NCBI RefSeq assembly: GCF_902833145.1
Contig: NZ_CADFEN010000002.1
Span: 62,001-126,000, forward strand
Length of the DNA stretch: 64,000 bases
Direction: 5' to 3'
From: Burkholderia sp. BCC0506
GTDB taxonomy: Bacteria > Pseudomonadota > Gammaproteobacteria > Burkholderiales > Burkholderiaceae
Below, piece after piece: positions 17,047-25,335 of this stretch. The number at the start of each line of letters is the position of its first letter. Position 1 is the stretch's first letter. The position numbers and the translations under genes were made by a program. Under the pieces are notes generated by a model. It had not been told where the DNA came from and made no database searches. It saw only the letters and a list, made by a program, of their open reading frames with translations.

Positions 17047-18177
17047 ATGGCTAAGCACCCCGTCGTCGTTTATGGCGCAAGCGGTTACACCGGCATGTTG
17101 ATCATGGACTGGCTGATCGACCAGAACATCCCGTTCACGGCGGTCGCGCGCAATGCGGGCCGCGCGAAGGAAATGATGGCGCAGCGCGTCGTGCGGCTCG
17201 AATCCGCGCAATACGAAATCATCGAAGCCGAGCACGACGTCGATGCGCTCGTGAAGGCGTTCCGCGGTGCGAAGGTGGTGTGCAACACGGTCGGGCCGTT
17301 CTCGAGCTTCGGGCTCGTCGGCGTCGAGGCCGCGCTGAAGGCCGGCTGTCACCACCTCGATACGACCGGCGAACAGTCGTATATCCGTGCGGTGCGCGAC
17401 CAGTTCGGCGAGCAGTACCGCCAGGCCGGCCTGCTGGTGTCGTCGTCGAACGCGTACATGTACACGTTCGCGGAGATCGCCGCCGAGCTCGCGCTCGAAA
17501 CGCCGGGCATCGACGCGCTGGAGACGGCCACGCTGACGCGCGGCCCGCGCGGCGCGGCCGGCGTGAGCATCGGCTCGACCGCGACGATCTTCGACGGCGC
17601 GCGCCACGAGTCCTGCTACCTGTGGGAGAAGGCGCTCGTGCCGCACGCCGCGGACGCATCGTTCACCGTCGCGACGCCCGAGCTGATGCAGCCGGTGTTC
17701 TGCCTGCCGTGGGGCGGCACGTCGCTGCCGGTCTACTTCGAGCACGATGCGCGCGTGCGCAGCTGCATCTCGTGCGTGGGCTTCTACGACAACAACGTGA
17801 TGAAGCTGGTGCACCAGTTCGGGCAGAAGTGGGAAGCCGAATACAAGCACCTGCCGCGCGAGCAGCAGGACGAAGTGCTGAAGCAGGTCGTCGCGTCCAC
17901 CACGCCGACGATGCCGCCGCGCGAGCGCACGACGATCCAGCGCAGCGTCGACTTCGCGATCGGCCGCGGCCAGCTCGCGGCGGTGCGCGCGACCGTGCAC
18001 GGTGTCACGCCGTACATCTCGACGGGCGCGATTCACGCGGCCGGCGCGCTCAAGCTGCTCGACGGCGAGACCGCGCGCACGGGCTTCGCGTCCGGCTCGA
18101 AGGCATTCGGCCATCGCTACCTGCTCGGCTTCCTCGAACAGCGCGGGCTCGCGCGCGCCACCGTCACGCAACTGTGA
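17047..18177 (+). CDS. Saccharopine dehydrogenase-like NAD(P)-binding reductase
   Basis: A 376-residue protein of the saccharopine dehydrogenase/trans-acting enoyl reductase family. The N-terminal nucleotide motif is VVYGASGYTGML, and GPFSSFGLVGVEAALKAGCHHLDTTGE is the family's second conserved region. True lysine-pathway enzymes sit with lysine genes. This one leads a CoA ligase/thiolase operon, so a role in reducing or dehydrogenating an acyl or amino intermediate is more likely. CAGGAG precedes ATG 17047, and the longer open frame from 16987 is rejected for lack of a ribosome site. It is the first gene of unit C. Confidence 0.82.
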   Translation: MAKHPVVVYGASGYTGMLIMDWLIDQNIPFTAVARNAGRAKEMMAQRVVRLESAQYEIIEAEHDVDALVKAFRGAKVVCNTVGPFSSFGLVGVEAALKAGCHHLDTTGEQSYIRAVRDQFGEQYRQAGLLVSSSNAYMYTFAEIAAELALETPGIDALETATLTRGPRGAAGVSIGSTATIFDGARHESCYLWEKALVPHAADASFTVATPELMQPVFCLPWGGTSLPVYFEHDARVRSCISCVGFYDNNVMKLVHQFGQKWEAEYKHLPREQQDEVLKQVVASTTPTMPPRERTTIQRSVDFAIGRGQLAAVRATVHGVTPYISTGAIHAAGALKLLDGETARTGFASGSKAFGHRYLLGFLEQRGLARATVTQL

Positions 18178-18219
18178 CGGCCGCCGCCGCACCGGACCAG
18201 ACCCAACGGAACTTGTGAC

Positions 18220-19773
18220 ATGGCCATTATCGATTTCTACGACCGCGGCTGGCGGCTCAATCCCGACGGCATCGCGTACATCCAGGACGAGCGCAACTAC
18301 ACGTTCCAGGAGATCGGCGAGCTGTCGTGCCGCATCGCCAACGGCTTGCTCGCCGCCGGCTTCGCGAAGGAAGCGAAGGCGGCGGTGTGGGCCGACAACG
18401 ACGTGATCGGCTGGAGCTGCGCGCTCGGCATGTGGCGCGCGGGGCTCGCGTACATCCCGGTGAACGGCCGCAACGCGGTGGCCGAGAATCAATACGTGCT
18501 CGATGCGTTCGACTGCGAAGTGCTGTTTTTCCATCAGGCGTTCGCGGCCGCGATCGACGCGCTGCGGCCCAGCCTGCCGAAGATCCGGCTGTGGGTGTGT
18601 CTCGACGCCGACCTGCCGTGGGCGCCGTCGCTGGCATCGTGGAGCGAGCACCAGCCGGCGACGCCGCCGGTCGTCGATTACGCGATGGACGACGTCGTCG
18701 CGCTGTCGGCCACGGGCGGCACGACGGGCGCGCCGAAGGGCGTGATGAACACGCACCGTTCGCTGCAGACGTACTTCGCGCAATTCATGATCGCGATGAC
18801 GTACGGCGATGCGCGCCCGGTCAATCTCGCCGCGGCGCCGATGACGCACACGGCCGGCATGATGTCGCTGCCGTGCACCGCGCGCGGCGGCACGGTGGTC
18901 GTGCTGCCGAAACCCGACCCGGCGCTGTTGCTCGGCGCGATCGTCAAGCATCGCGTGACCGAGTTCTTCCTGCCGCCGACCGTGATCTACCGGCTGCTCG
19001 ACATCCCCGGCATCGAGCAGGTCGATTTCTCGTCGCTGCGCTACTTCCTGTACGGCGCCGCGCCGATGTCGGTCGAGAAGCTCAAGCGCGCGATCGACGT
19101 GTTCGGCCCGGTGATGACGGGCGGCTACGGGCAGACCGAGGCGCCCGCGTCGATCTCGTACCTGACGCCGGCCGAGCACTTCGTCGACGGCAAGCTCGCA
19201 TCCGACACGCGGCTCGCGTCGGTCGGCCGCCCGAACCCGCTGGTGCGCGTCGAGATCGTCGGCGAGCGCGGCGAGCTGCTGAAGCAGGGCGAGACCGGCG
19301 AGATCTGCGTGCGCGGCGACCTCGTGATGAAGGGCTACTACCGCGCGCCGGACAAGACGGCCGAAACCATCGTCGACGGCTGGCTGCATACCGGCGACAT
19401 CGGTCATCTCGATCAAGACGGCTATCTGCACATCACCGACCGCAAGAAGGACATGATCATCAGCGGCGGCTTCAACGTCTATCCGAGCGAGATCGAGCAG
19501 GTGATCTGGGCGCACCCCGCCGTGCAGGACTGCGCGGTGATCGGCGTGCCCGACGACAAATGGGGCGAGGCGGTGAAGGCCGTGGTCGAGCTCAATGCCG
19601 GCCAGCAGGTGAGCGCGGAAGAACTCGTCGCGCTGTGCAAGGAGAAGCTGGGCTCGGTGAAGGCGCCCAAGAGCGTGGACTTCGTCGCCGCGCTGCCGCG
19701 CAGCACGGCCGGCAAGGTGCTGAAGAAGGACCTGCGCGAACAATACTGGCAGGGTCGGCAACGCAGGATCTGA
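18220..19773 (+). CDS. AMP-dependent acyl-CoA synthetase/ligase
   Basis: A 517-residue enzyme of the ANL family that activates a carboxylic acid through an acyl-AMP to the CoA thioester. Motifs in order: the P-loop-like ATGGTTGAPKG (about residue 165), the GYGQTEAP adenine/aryl-binding segment (about 305), GWLHTGDIGHLDQDGY (about 387), the hinge DRKKDMIISGGFN, and the catalytic lysine in STAGKVLKKDLR near the C-terminus. It follows the reductase gene by 42 bp. The pocket gives no clear substrate; medium or long chain or cyclic acids are all possible. Confidence 0.9.
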   Translation: MAIIDFYDRGWRLNPDGIAYIQDERNYTFQEIGELSCRIANGLLAAGFAKEAKAAVWADNDVIGWSCALGMWRAGLAYIPVNGRNAVAENQYVLDAFDCEVLFFHQAFAAAIDALRPSLPKIRLWVCLDADLPWAPSLASWSEHQPATPPVVDYAMDDVVALSATGGTTGAPKGVMNTHRSLQTYFAQFMIAMTYGDARPVNLAAAPMTHTAGMMSLPCTARGGTVVVLPKPDPALLLGAIVKHRVTEFFLPPTVIYRLLDIPGIEQVDFSSLRYFLYGAAPMSVEKLKRAIDVFGPVMTGGYGQTEAPASISYLTPAEHFVDGKLASDTRLASVGRPNPLVRVEIVGERGELLKQGETGEICVRGDLVMKGYYRAPDKTAETIVDGWLHTGDIGHLDQDGYLHITDRKKDMIISGGFNVYPSEIEQVIWAHPAVQDCAVIGVPDDKWGEAVKAVVELNAGQQVSAEELVALCKEKLGSVKAPKSVDFVAALPRSTAGKVLKKDLREQYWQGRQRRI

Positions 19774-19798
19774 ACCTGCTTCATACGGATTCCATACG

Positions 19799-21040
19799 AT
19801 GAGCAACATCTACATCGCCGGCATCGCGATGACCGTGTTCGGCCGGCATCTCGATCGCAGCCTCGACGATCTGGCGAGAGAGGCGCTGCAGCGCGCATTG
19901 CGGGACGCCGGCTGCCACGCCGATGCGATCCGCGCCGCGTTCTACGCGGGCATCACCAACGGCGCGCTGCAGGGGCAATTGTCGATCCCCGGCCAGGTCG
20001 TGTTCAGCAAGATCGGCATCGAGGGCATTCCGGTGTTCAACGTCGAGAACGCGTGCGCGTCCGGCAGCACGGCCGTGCACCTCGCCGTGCGGCAGTTGCA
20101 GTCGGGCGCATGCGACGTCGCGCTCGCCCTCGGTGCGGAAAAGATGAACGTCGCGGACAAGGCGAAATCGTTCGCGCTGTTCGAAGCCGGCTGGGACGTG
20201 TCGCGCGTCGACGAGAATTTCGCGACGCTCGCGCGGCTCGGCGAAGGGATCGAGCCGCCGCCCGGCTCGGAATCCGACCGCCCGTACAGCCGCTTCATGA
20301 AGATCTACGCGGCGATGTGCCGGCATCACATGCACACGTACGGCACGACCCAGCGGCAGATTGCCGCCGTGTCGGCGAAGAACCACGGGCATTCGGTGCA
20401 CAACCCGTACTCGCAGTTCCGCCAGCCGTTCACGATCGACGAGGTGCTGGCGGCCGCGCCGATCACGTATCCGATCACGTTGCCGATGTGCGCGCCGCTG
20501 TCGGACGGCGCGGCGGCCGCGATCCTCTGCACGGAGGAAGGGCTGGAACGCATCGGCGCCGATCGCAGCCGCTGCATCCGGATCGCCGCGAGCGTGATCC
20601 GCAGCTTCACGCGGCGGCGCATCGACGAGCCGCACAAGCACATCGGCCGGCTCGCCGCGCTGCAGGCGTACGAGCTGGCGGGCGTGGGGCCGGAGGACAT
20701 GGACGTGGCCGAAGTGCACGACGCATCGGCGATGGGCGAGATCATCCAGGCCGAGAACCTCGGCTTCGTGCCGCTCGGCGAAGGCGGGCCGGCCGCCGAG
20801 CGCGGCGAGTTCACGCTCGGCGGGCGCATCCCGATCAACACGTCGGGCGGCCTCGAATCGAAGGGCCATCCGCTCGGCGCGACCGGTATCGGGCAACTGT
20901 ACGAGCTGGTCACGCAGTTGCGCGGCGAAGCGGGCGCGCGGCAGGTGGACGGCGCGCGTCATGCGATCCAGGAGAACGGCGGCGGCTTGCAGGGCGTCGA
21001 AGAGGCAGCGCTGGCGATTCACATTCTCAGCAGGGACTGA
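19799..21040 (+). CDS. Thiolase (SCP-x-like acetyl-CoA acyltransferase)
   Basis: A 413-residue thiolase expected to cleave a 3-ketoacyl-CoA. The nucleophilic cysteine lies in ENACASGSTAVHLAV (about residue 84). EVHDASAMGEI and NTSGGLESKGHPLGATG supply the catalytic His. The usual C-terminal CxGGG is replaced by ENGGG, as in SCP-x-type thiolases, which often act on branched or sterol-like substrates. It starts 26 bp after the ligase gene, in the same unit. The combination with ligase and reductase argues for chain shortening of a non-standard acyl group. Confidence 0.87.
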   Translation: MSNIYIAGIAMTVFGRHLDRSLDDLAREALQRALRDAGCHADAIRAAFYAGITNGALQGQLSIPGQVVFSKIGIEGIPVFNVENACASGSTAVHLAVRQLQSGACDVALALGAEKMNVADKAKSFALFEAGWDVSRVDENFATLARLGEGIEPPPGSESDRPYSRFMKIYAAMCRHHMHTYGTTQRQIAAVSAKNHGHSVHNPYSQFRQPFTIDEVLAAAPITYPITLPMCAPLSDGAAAAILCTEEGLERIGADRSRCIRIAASVIRSFTRRRIDEPHKHIGRLAALQAYELAGVGPEDMDVAEVHDASAMGEIIQAENLGFVPLGEGGPAAERGEFTLGGRIPINTSGGLESKGHPLGATGIGQLYELVTQLRGEAGARQVDGARHAIQENGGGLQGVEEAALAIHILSRD

Positions 21041-21051
21041 CGGAGGCGGAC

Positions 21052-22536
21052 ATGGGCGACACACACGGCGCGATGGCGCGCGGGCAAGTAGCGCCGGCAG
21101 GGCAGGCGATGCGACAGGCGCCGGGTGGGGTCGGCGCGGCGGCGGCGATGCAGGCGGCGGGCGCCGAGGCGGCCGGGCCGCTCGCGCGCTGGGGCGAGGA
21201 AATTCGCACCGACGCCGCGTTGCGGAAGTATCGTCCCGTCGGCGGATGGATCGAGCCGCCCGAGCATGCGCAACCGGCGCTCGAAGGCGACGTGCAGGCG
21301 GACGCGATCGTCGTCGGCGCGGGCTTTGCCGGCCTGTCCACCGCGCTGGAACTGGCCGCGCGCGGCGCAAGCGTCGTCGTGCTCGAACGCGAGTTCGCGG
21401 GCTTCGGTGCGAGCGGGCGCAACGCCGGCTATCTTGCCGGCGGCCAGGGGCTCGAATACGAGCTGTTTCTCAAGCGGGTCGGCCACGAACAGGCGAAGCG
21501 GATCGTCGGCTTCTACGACGAAGGCGTCGCGTACGTCGAACGCAAGCTCGCCGAGTACGCGATCGACTGCGACTACCGCGCGTCGGGCATCATTCGCGCG
21601 GGCGTGCATCCGTCGCAGGAGAAGCGCCTGCGCGAGAGCATGGCCACCGGCATCGAGCTCGGCTCGCCCGCCGAGTTCCTCGATGGCGCGGCGATGCGCG
21701 AACGCGGGATTCCGCCGGCGTTCCTGTTCGGCGCATACGTGCCGGGCGGCGGCACGCTCGATCCGGGCAAGTACGTGACCGGCTTGCGGCGCGCGGCGCT
21801 CGCGGCCGGTGTGAAGCTTTACGAAAACACCGCGCTGCTCGATTTCGACGCGGGTAAGACGGTGCGCGTGCGCACCGCGCGCGGCAGCGCGAGTGCGCCG
21901 GTGCTGGTGCTCGCGACCAATGCGTACACGCCGCAACTCGGGCTGCTCGGCGACAAGGTGATGCCGCTGCGCGTGTCGGCGCTCGAAACCGAGCCGCTGT
22001 CCGACGCGCAGCTCGCGGCGCTCGGCTGGCCGAACCGGGAGGGCATCGTCACGTCGCACCTGACGATGGAGAGCCACCGCCTGACCGCGCGCAACACGCT
22101 GCTGCTGACGACCAAGCGGCTGCATTACGTGTACGGCTCGCAGACGCCGAACGTGCCGGACGACGACGCGTATCGCGCGCTGCTGAAGACGTTGCGCGCG
22201 CGTTTTCCGTCACTCGGCGACGTGCCGGTGCGCGCCTGCTGGAGCGGCTACATCTCGTTCGCGGGCGATGCGTTGCCGGTGGTCGGCGCGGCCGGCGCAC
22301 ACGGCAACGTGTTCTACACGGCCGGGTGTTCGGGGCACGGCGTCGGCACGCAATCGCTGATCGGGCGCGTGCTGGCCGAGCGCATTCACGACGGACGGTC
22401 GCCGCTGCTCGACGCGTTGACGCACAAGACGCCGTCGGTGCCGCCCGAGCCGCTGCGATGGTGTGCGATGACCGCGATGCTCGGCGTCGCGAACCTGCTC
22501 GACGAACGCGTGAACCGAAAGGTGCGGCCGGTGTAG
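21052..22536 (+). CDS. FAD-dependent oxidoreductase (DAO family)
   Basis: A 494-residue flavoenzyme of the DAO fold, close in pattern to gamma-glutamylputrescine/sarcosine-type amine oxidases. The FAD motif IVVGAGFAGLSTALELAARG begins near residue 84, and EREFAGFGASGRNAGYLAGG follows. The C-terminus has GHGVGTQSLIGRVLAERI. The first 40 residues form an unusual Ala/Gly-rich extension before the family's normal start (RWGEEIRTDAALRKY), so initiation may actually be later. GGAGG precedes ATG 21052. It has no Tat signal, so it would oxidise a C-N bond in the cytoplasm, unlike the two exported enzymes. Confidence 0.85.
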   Translation: MGDTHGAMARGQVAPAGQAMRQAPGGVGAAAAMQAAGAEAAGPLARWGEEIRTDAALRKYRPVGGWIEPPEHAQPALEGDVQADAIVVGAGFAGLSTALELAARGASVVVLEREFAGFGASGRNAGYLAGGQGLEYELFLKRVGHEQAKRIVGFYDEGVAYVERKLAEYAIDCDYRASGIIRAGVHPSQEKRLRESMATGIELGSPAEFLDGAAMRERGIPPAFLFGAYVPGGGTLDPGKYVTGLRRAALAAGVKLYENTALLDFDAGKTVRVRTARGSASAPVLVLATNAYTPQLGLLGDKVMPLRVSALETEPLSDAQLAALGWPNREGIVTSHLTMESHRLTARNTLLLTTKRLHYVYGSQTPNVPDDDAYRALLKTLRARFPSLGDVPVRACWSGYISFAGDALPVVGAAGAHGNVFYTAGCSGHGVGTQSLIGRVLAERIHDGRSPLLDALTHKTPSVPPEPLRWCAMTAMLGVANLLDERVNRKVRPV

Positions 22537-22703
22537 CGGCGCACGCGATCGTCGCGACGCGCGAACGCGCATCCGGCTGGCCCGCCCGGTGGAAGGGCGG
22601 CTCGATGGAAAATGAAGCGCGCATCGGGTATAGTCGTTGGCGCTCCGTAAGGTGCGGAGCGTCCATTCGACGAAGCCGAAACGCCATTTTCACGACGAAC
22701 ACG

Positions 22704-23378
22704 ATGACAGTGTCCAACGAGCCGCGCAGCACGAGAAAGCGGCGCACTTCGACTGCCACCGCCGCAGCGGGCAATACCGACGGCTTGCGGGCGCAAGGCC
22801 TGCGCACGCGCAACACGATCATTCGCGTCGCGCGCAAGCTGCTGCTCGAAGGCGGCCCGCTCGAATTCTCGCAGCGCGCGGTTGCCGCGGCCGCGGGCAT
22901 CAGCGTCAGCAATCTGCAGTACTACTTCCCGACCCGGATCGCCGTGTTGCGGGCCGTGATCGAGCCGGTCATCGACAGCTATCTCGACGACATGAAGCGT
23001 GCGATGAGCAGCGAAGCGTCGCCGCGCGACGTGTTCGAGGAGATCATGCAGCGCTCGATCTCCGACGCGAAGGATGCCAAGTACAACGCACTGTTCCGGC
23101 ATTTGCTGTCGTTCGCGGCCACCGATGCCGAATGCTTCAAGCTGTACGACGAGTGGTACACGACGCTCACGCGCGACCTCGCGCAACTGCTGCGCGCCGT
23201 CAATCCGGCGTTCAGCGCGGCCGACAGCCGGCATGCGGCGACGATGCTGATCGCGCTGGCCGACGGCCTCGCGATGCAGTACGGCACCGGCCGGCACACG
23301 CAGGCGCTCGATGCGTATTTCATCGCGACGTCGCGCGCGATCGCCTTCGGCACGCTGACGGCGCCCGCGGGTAAATAG
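22704..23378 (+). CDS. TetR-family transcriptional regulator (unit C)
   Basis: A 224-residue regulator with the HTH FSQRAVAAAAGISVSNLQYYF at about residues 50-72 and a basic, disordered N-terminus (RSTRKRRTSTATAAAG). It is 167 bp from the FAD enzyme gene. A TATAGT at 22628 could be its own -10. It ends just before module copy 4, mirroring the first TetR gene, which ends just before copy 2. The start is uncertain by some tens of codons, because an earlier ATG exists at 22604. Confidence 0.85.
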   Translation: MTVSNEPRSTRKRRTSTATAAAGNTDGLRAQGLRTRNTIIRVARKLLLEGGPLEFSQRAVAAAAGISVSNLQYYFPTRIAVLRAVIEPVIDSYLDDMKRAMSSEASPRDVFEEIMQRSISDAKDAKYNALFRHLLSFAATDAECFKLYDEWYTTLTRDLAQLLRAVNPAFSAADSRHAATMLIALADGLAMQYGTGRHTQALDAYFIATSRAIAFGTLTAPAGK

Positions 23379-23412
23379 CGGCGCGATCCGCCGCGGCGGC
23401 CACGCGAACCGA

Positions 23413-23485
23413 GACAGGGGAATACCCTGTCTTTTTTTTGCTTCCTGTGTTTGTCATGATGACCTATGTTTGGTATGTATTACTA
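23413..23485 (+). promoter_or_regulatory. Composite regulatory module, copy 4 (unit D)
   Basis: The perfect dyad GACAGGGGAATACCCTGTC (23413-23431) is identical to copy 1. An eight-T run follows. TTGTCA (23451-23456) lies over GTCATGATGAC, and a 17-bp spacer leads to TATGTA (23474-23479). GACCTA is at 23461-23466 and CTA at 23483-23485. The dyad centre is about 64 bp upstream of the inferred start. This is the clearest copy. Confidence 0.8.
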
Positions 23486-23551
23486 GATGTGGGATGGCCG
23501 GGCGCGTCCGCTGCCGGGCCGACATGATTCGAGTCCAGGAGGAGAACGGAG

Positions 23552-24841
23552 ATGATTCGTCTGAACAAGTCCGCGGCGCTGCCCGTGGTCGGCATGACCG
23601 GCTTCGAGACGCCGCTGAGCGAAGAGGAAAGCGCGATCCAGCACACGGTTCATCGCTTTGCGCGCGACGTGCTGCGGCCGATCGGGCGCGAGCTCGACCG
23701 GATGACGCCGGAGGACGTGATCGCACCGGGCTCGCCGTACTGGGCCGCGATCGTCGAGAGCGCGAAGCTCGGGCTCGATCCGCAACTGATCGCGCAGTTT
23801 CCGCCGGAGACGGCCGTGCGCATCGAATCGCTGATCGGCGAGGAACTCGGCTGGGGCGATTCGGGCCTTGCCGTGTCGATCGGCGCGGCCACGATGCCGC
23901 TGATGATGGCGCACACGGTCGGCAACGCCGAACTGATCGAGATGTGCGCGGGCAAGGTCGGCTGCTGGATGAACACGCAGCCCGATCGCGGCTCGGACGC
24001 GGCGATCCTGTATCGGCAGGAACTCGGCGCGCACGGCCGCCAGCCGGTCGGCAACGTGACCGCGAAGGTCGGCGCCGACGAGATCGTGATCAACGGGCAA
24101 AGCTCGGCTTGGATCTCGAACGGTTCGGTCGCGCAGGTCGCGCTCGCGTACATGGCGGCCGACTACGGCGACGGCTTCTACGGCGAAGGCGAGCGCAGCG
24201 CGTTCACGAACGGCATCGCGATGATCCTGCCGCTCGATCTGCCCGGCGTGTCGCGCGGCAAGCCGCTCGACAAGATCGGCCAGCGCTCGCTGCCGCAGGG
24301 CGAGATCTATTTCGACAACGTGAAGGTGCCGAAGCGCTTCGCGGTCGCGCTGAAGGACGACTATCTCGGCAACCTGGCGTCGACGTGGTCGTATGCGGGC
24401 ACGCACATGTGCCAGGTGTTCGTCGGTGCGGCGCGCGCCGCGTTCGAACTGGCGCTCGCGTATTGCCACGAGCGCAAGCAGGGCGGCGCGCTGCTGATGG
24501 ATCACCAGATGACGCACCTGCGCATCGGCGAGATGCTGCGCCGGCTCGAGATGGCGCGCGCGATCGCGCGCCGCAGCCTCGCGTTCTCGCGGATGTCGCC
24601 GCAAAGCCATCCGTACGCGACCGCGCAGGCGAAGGTGAGCGTGACCGAGGAAGCGATGAAGATCACGCACGAGGCGTTCCAGCTGTTCGGCGGCAACGGC
24701 ACCACGCGCGAATTCCCGATCGAGAAGCTGTTCCGCGACGTGCGCTCGGCGCTGATCGAGGACGGCGAGAACTACATTCTCGCGTCGCGCCTCGGTGTGC
24801 TGGCCGGGAAGCTTTACGAGAACGGCTGGACGCGGGAGTGA
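23552..24841 (+). CDS. Acyl-CoA dehydrogenase family protein (unit D)
   Basis: A 429-residue flavoprotein of the acyl-CoA dehydrogenase fold. Recognisable regions are the N-terminal helical domain (LSEEESAIQHTVHRFARDVLRPIGREL), the beta domain, and the C-terminal FQLFGGNGTTREFPIEKLFRD. The usual catalytic EGT region reads IEDGENYIL, so the base could be the Glu or Asp there. This is a divergent subgroup and activity on a straight acyl-CoA should not be assumed. GGAGGAGAACGGAG precedes the ATG. It is the only gene clearly in unit D and is followed by a hairpin at 24940. Confidence 0.87.
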   Translation: MIRLNKSAALPVVGMTGFETPLSEEESAIQHTVHRFARDVLRPIGRELDRMTPEDVIAPGSPYWAAIVESAKLGLDPQLIAQFPPETAVRIESLIGEELGWGDSGLAVSIGAATMPLMMAHTVGNAELIEMCAGKVGCWMNTQPDRGSDAAILYRQELGAHGRQPVGNVTAKVGADEIVINGQSSAWISNGSVAQVALAYMAADYGDGFYGEGERSAFTNGIAMILPLDLPGVSRGKPLDKIGQRSLPQGEIYFDNVKVPKRFAVALKDDYLGNLASTWSYAGTHMCQVFVGAARAAFELALAYCHERKQGGALLMDHQMTHLRIGEMLRRLEMARAIARRSLAFSRMSPQSHPYATAQAKVSVTEEAMKITHEAFQLFGGNGTTREFPIEKLFRDVRSALIEDGENYILASRLGVLAGKLYENGWTRE

Positions 24842-24939
24842 GCGCGGGCCGCGCGGGCGCGTTTTCCGTTACGGCTTACTTTCGTGTGTAAAGAAGACAT
24901 GGCCGAGGTCAAGGCGGCGATACCGGAACGCCGGAGCTG

Positions 24940-24971
24940 AACGCGCGTGCCCATGCAGCGGCACGCGCGTT
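24940..24971. terminator. Hairpin between convergent genes
   Basis: AACGCGCGTGCC (24940-24951) pairs perfectly with GGCACGCGCGTT (24960-24971) across an eight-base loop. It lies between the acyl-CoA dehydrogenase gene (+) and the DUF3309 gene (-). It has no long T-run, so it is a probable rather than classical terminator. Confidence 0.5.
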
Positions 24972-24977
24972 CCCTCC

Positions 24978-25133
24978 TCAGATGCGACCGAGCAGCACCA
25001 GTATCACGACAATGACGACGATCAGACCGACGGTTCCCGATGGCCAGTAGCCCCAGCTTCGGCTATGCGGCCATGCAGGAAATGCGCCGATGAGCAGCAG
25101 AATCAGAACGATGATGAGGATCGTACCGAGCAT
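24978..25133 (-). CDS. DUF3309 family small membrane protein
   Basis: A 51-residue hydrophobic peptide starting MLGTILIIVLILLLIGAFPAW, with a central PHSRSWGYWPSG and a second hydrophobic stretch ending LLGRI. This pattern is characteristic of DUF3309, a small two-helix membrane protein of unknown function common in Proteobacteria. GGAGGG lies just upstream of ATG 25133. It runs opposite to its neighbours and is probably unrelated to the regulon. Confidence 0.85.
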   Translation of the reverse strand: MLGTILIIVLILLLIGAFPAWPHSRSWGYWPSGTVGLIVVIVVILVLLGRI

Positions 25134-25335
25134 CGCATCCCTCCTGGATTGATTCGACACGGAGTGCGCTGACGCAATTCATGTGCCGCGGCGGGGCGCC
25201 GATGAAAGGAGGTGCAAGCGCATCGTCTGAATCGCCTGAATTCACGGGATGAATACCGATTGATTCAGAAAATAAATTTCAAAAATGTACGCACGGTCGC
25301 TATGCTGGGCCATCGTTTTCCCTCGGGCGGGCGCA

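Noticed and set aside
16960-19809. A 949-codon minus-strand frame across the reductase and CoA ligase genes
   Set aside because: Same reason: the mirror image of two well-supported plus-strand genes, with no recognisable domain.
2071-23485. The four modules as copies of a mobile or REP-like element
   Set aside because: Only the functional positions are conserved; flanks and spacers differ. All copies are oriented toward and 60-220 bp from a unit's first gene. This fits promoters, not insertion of an element.
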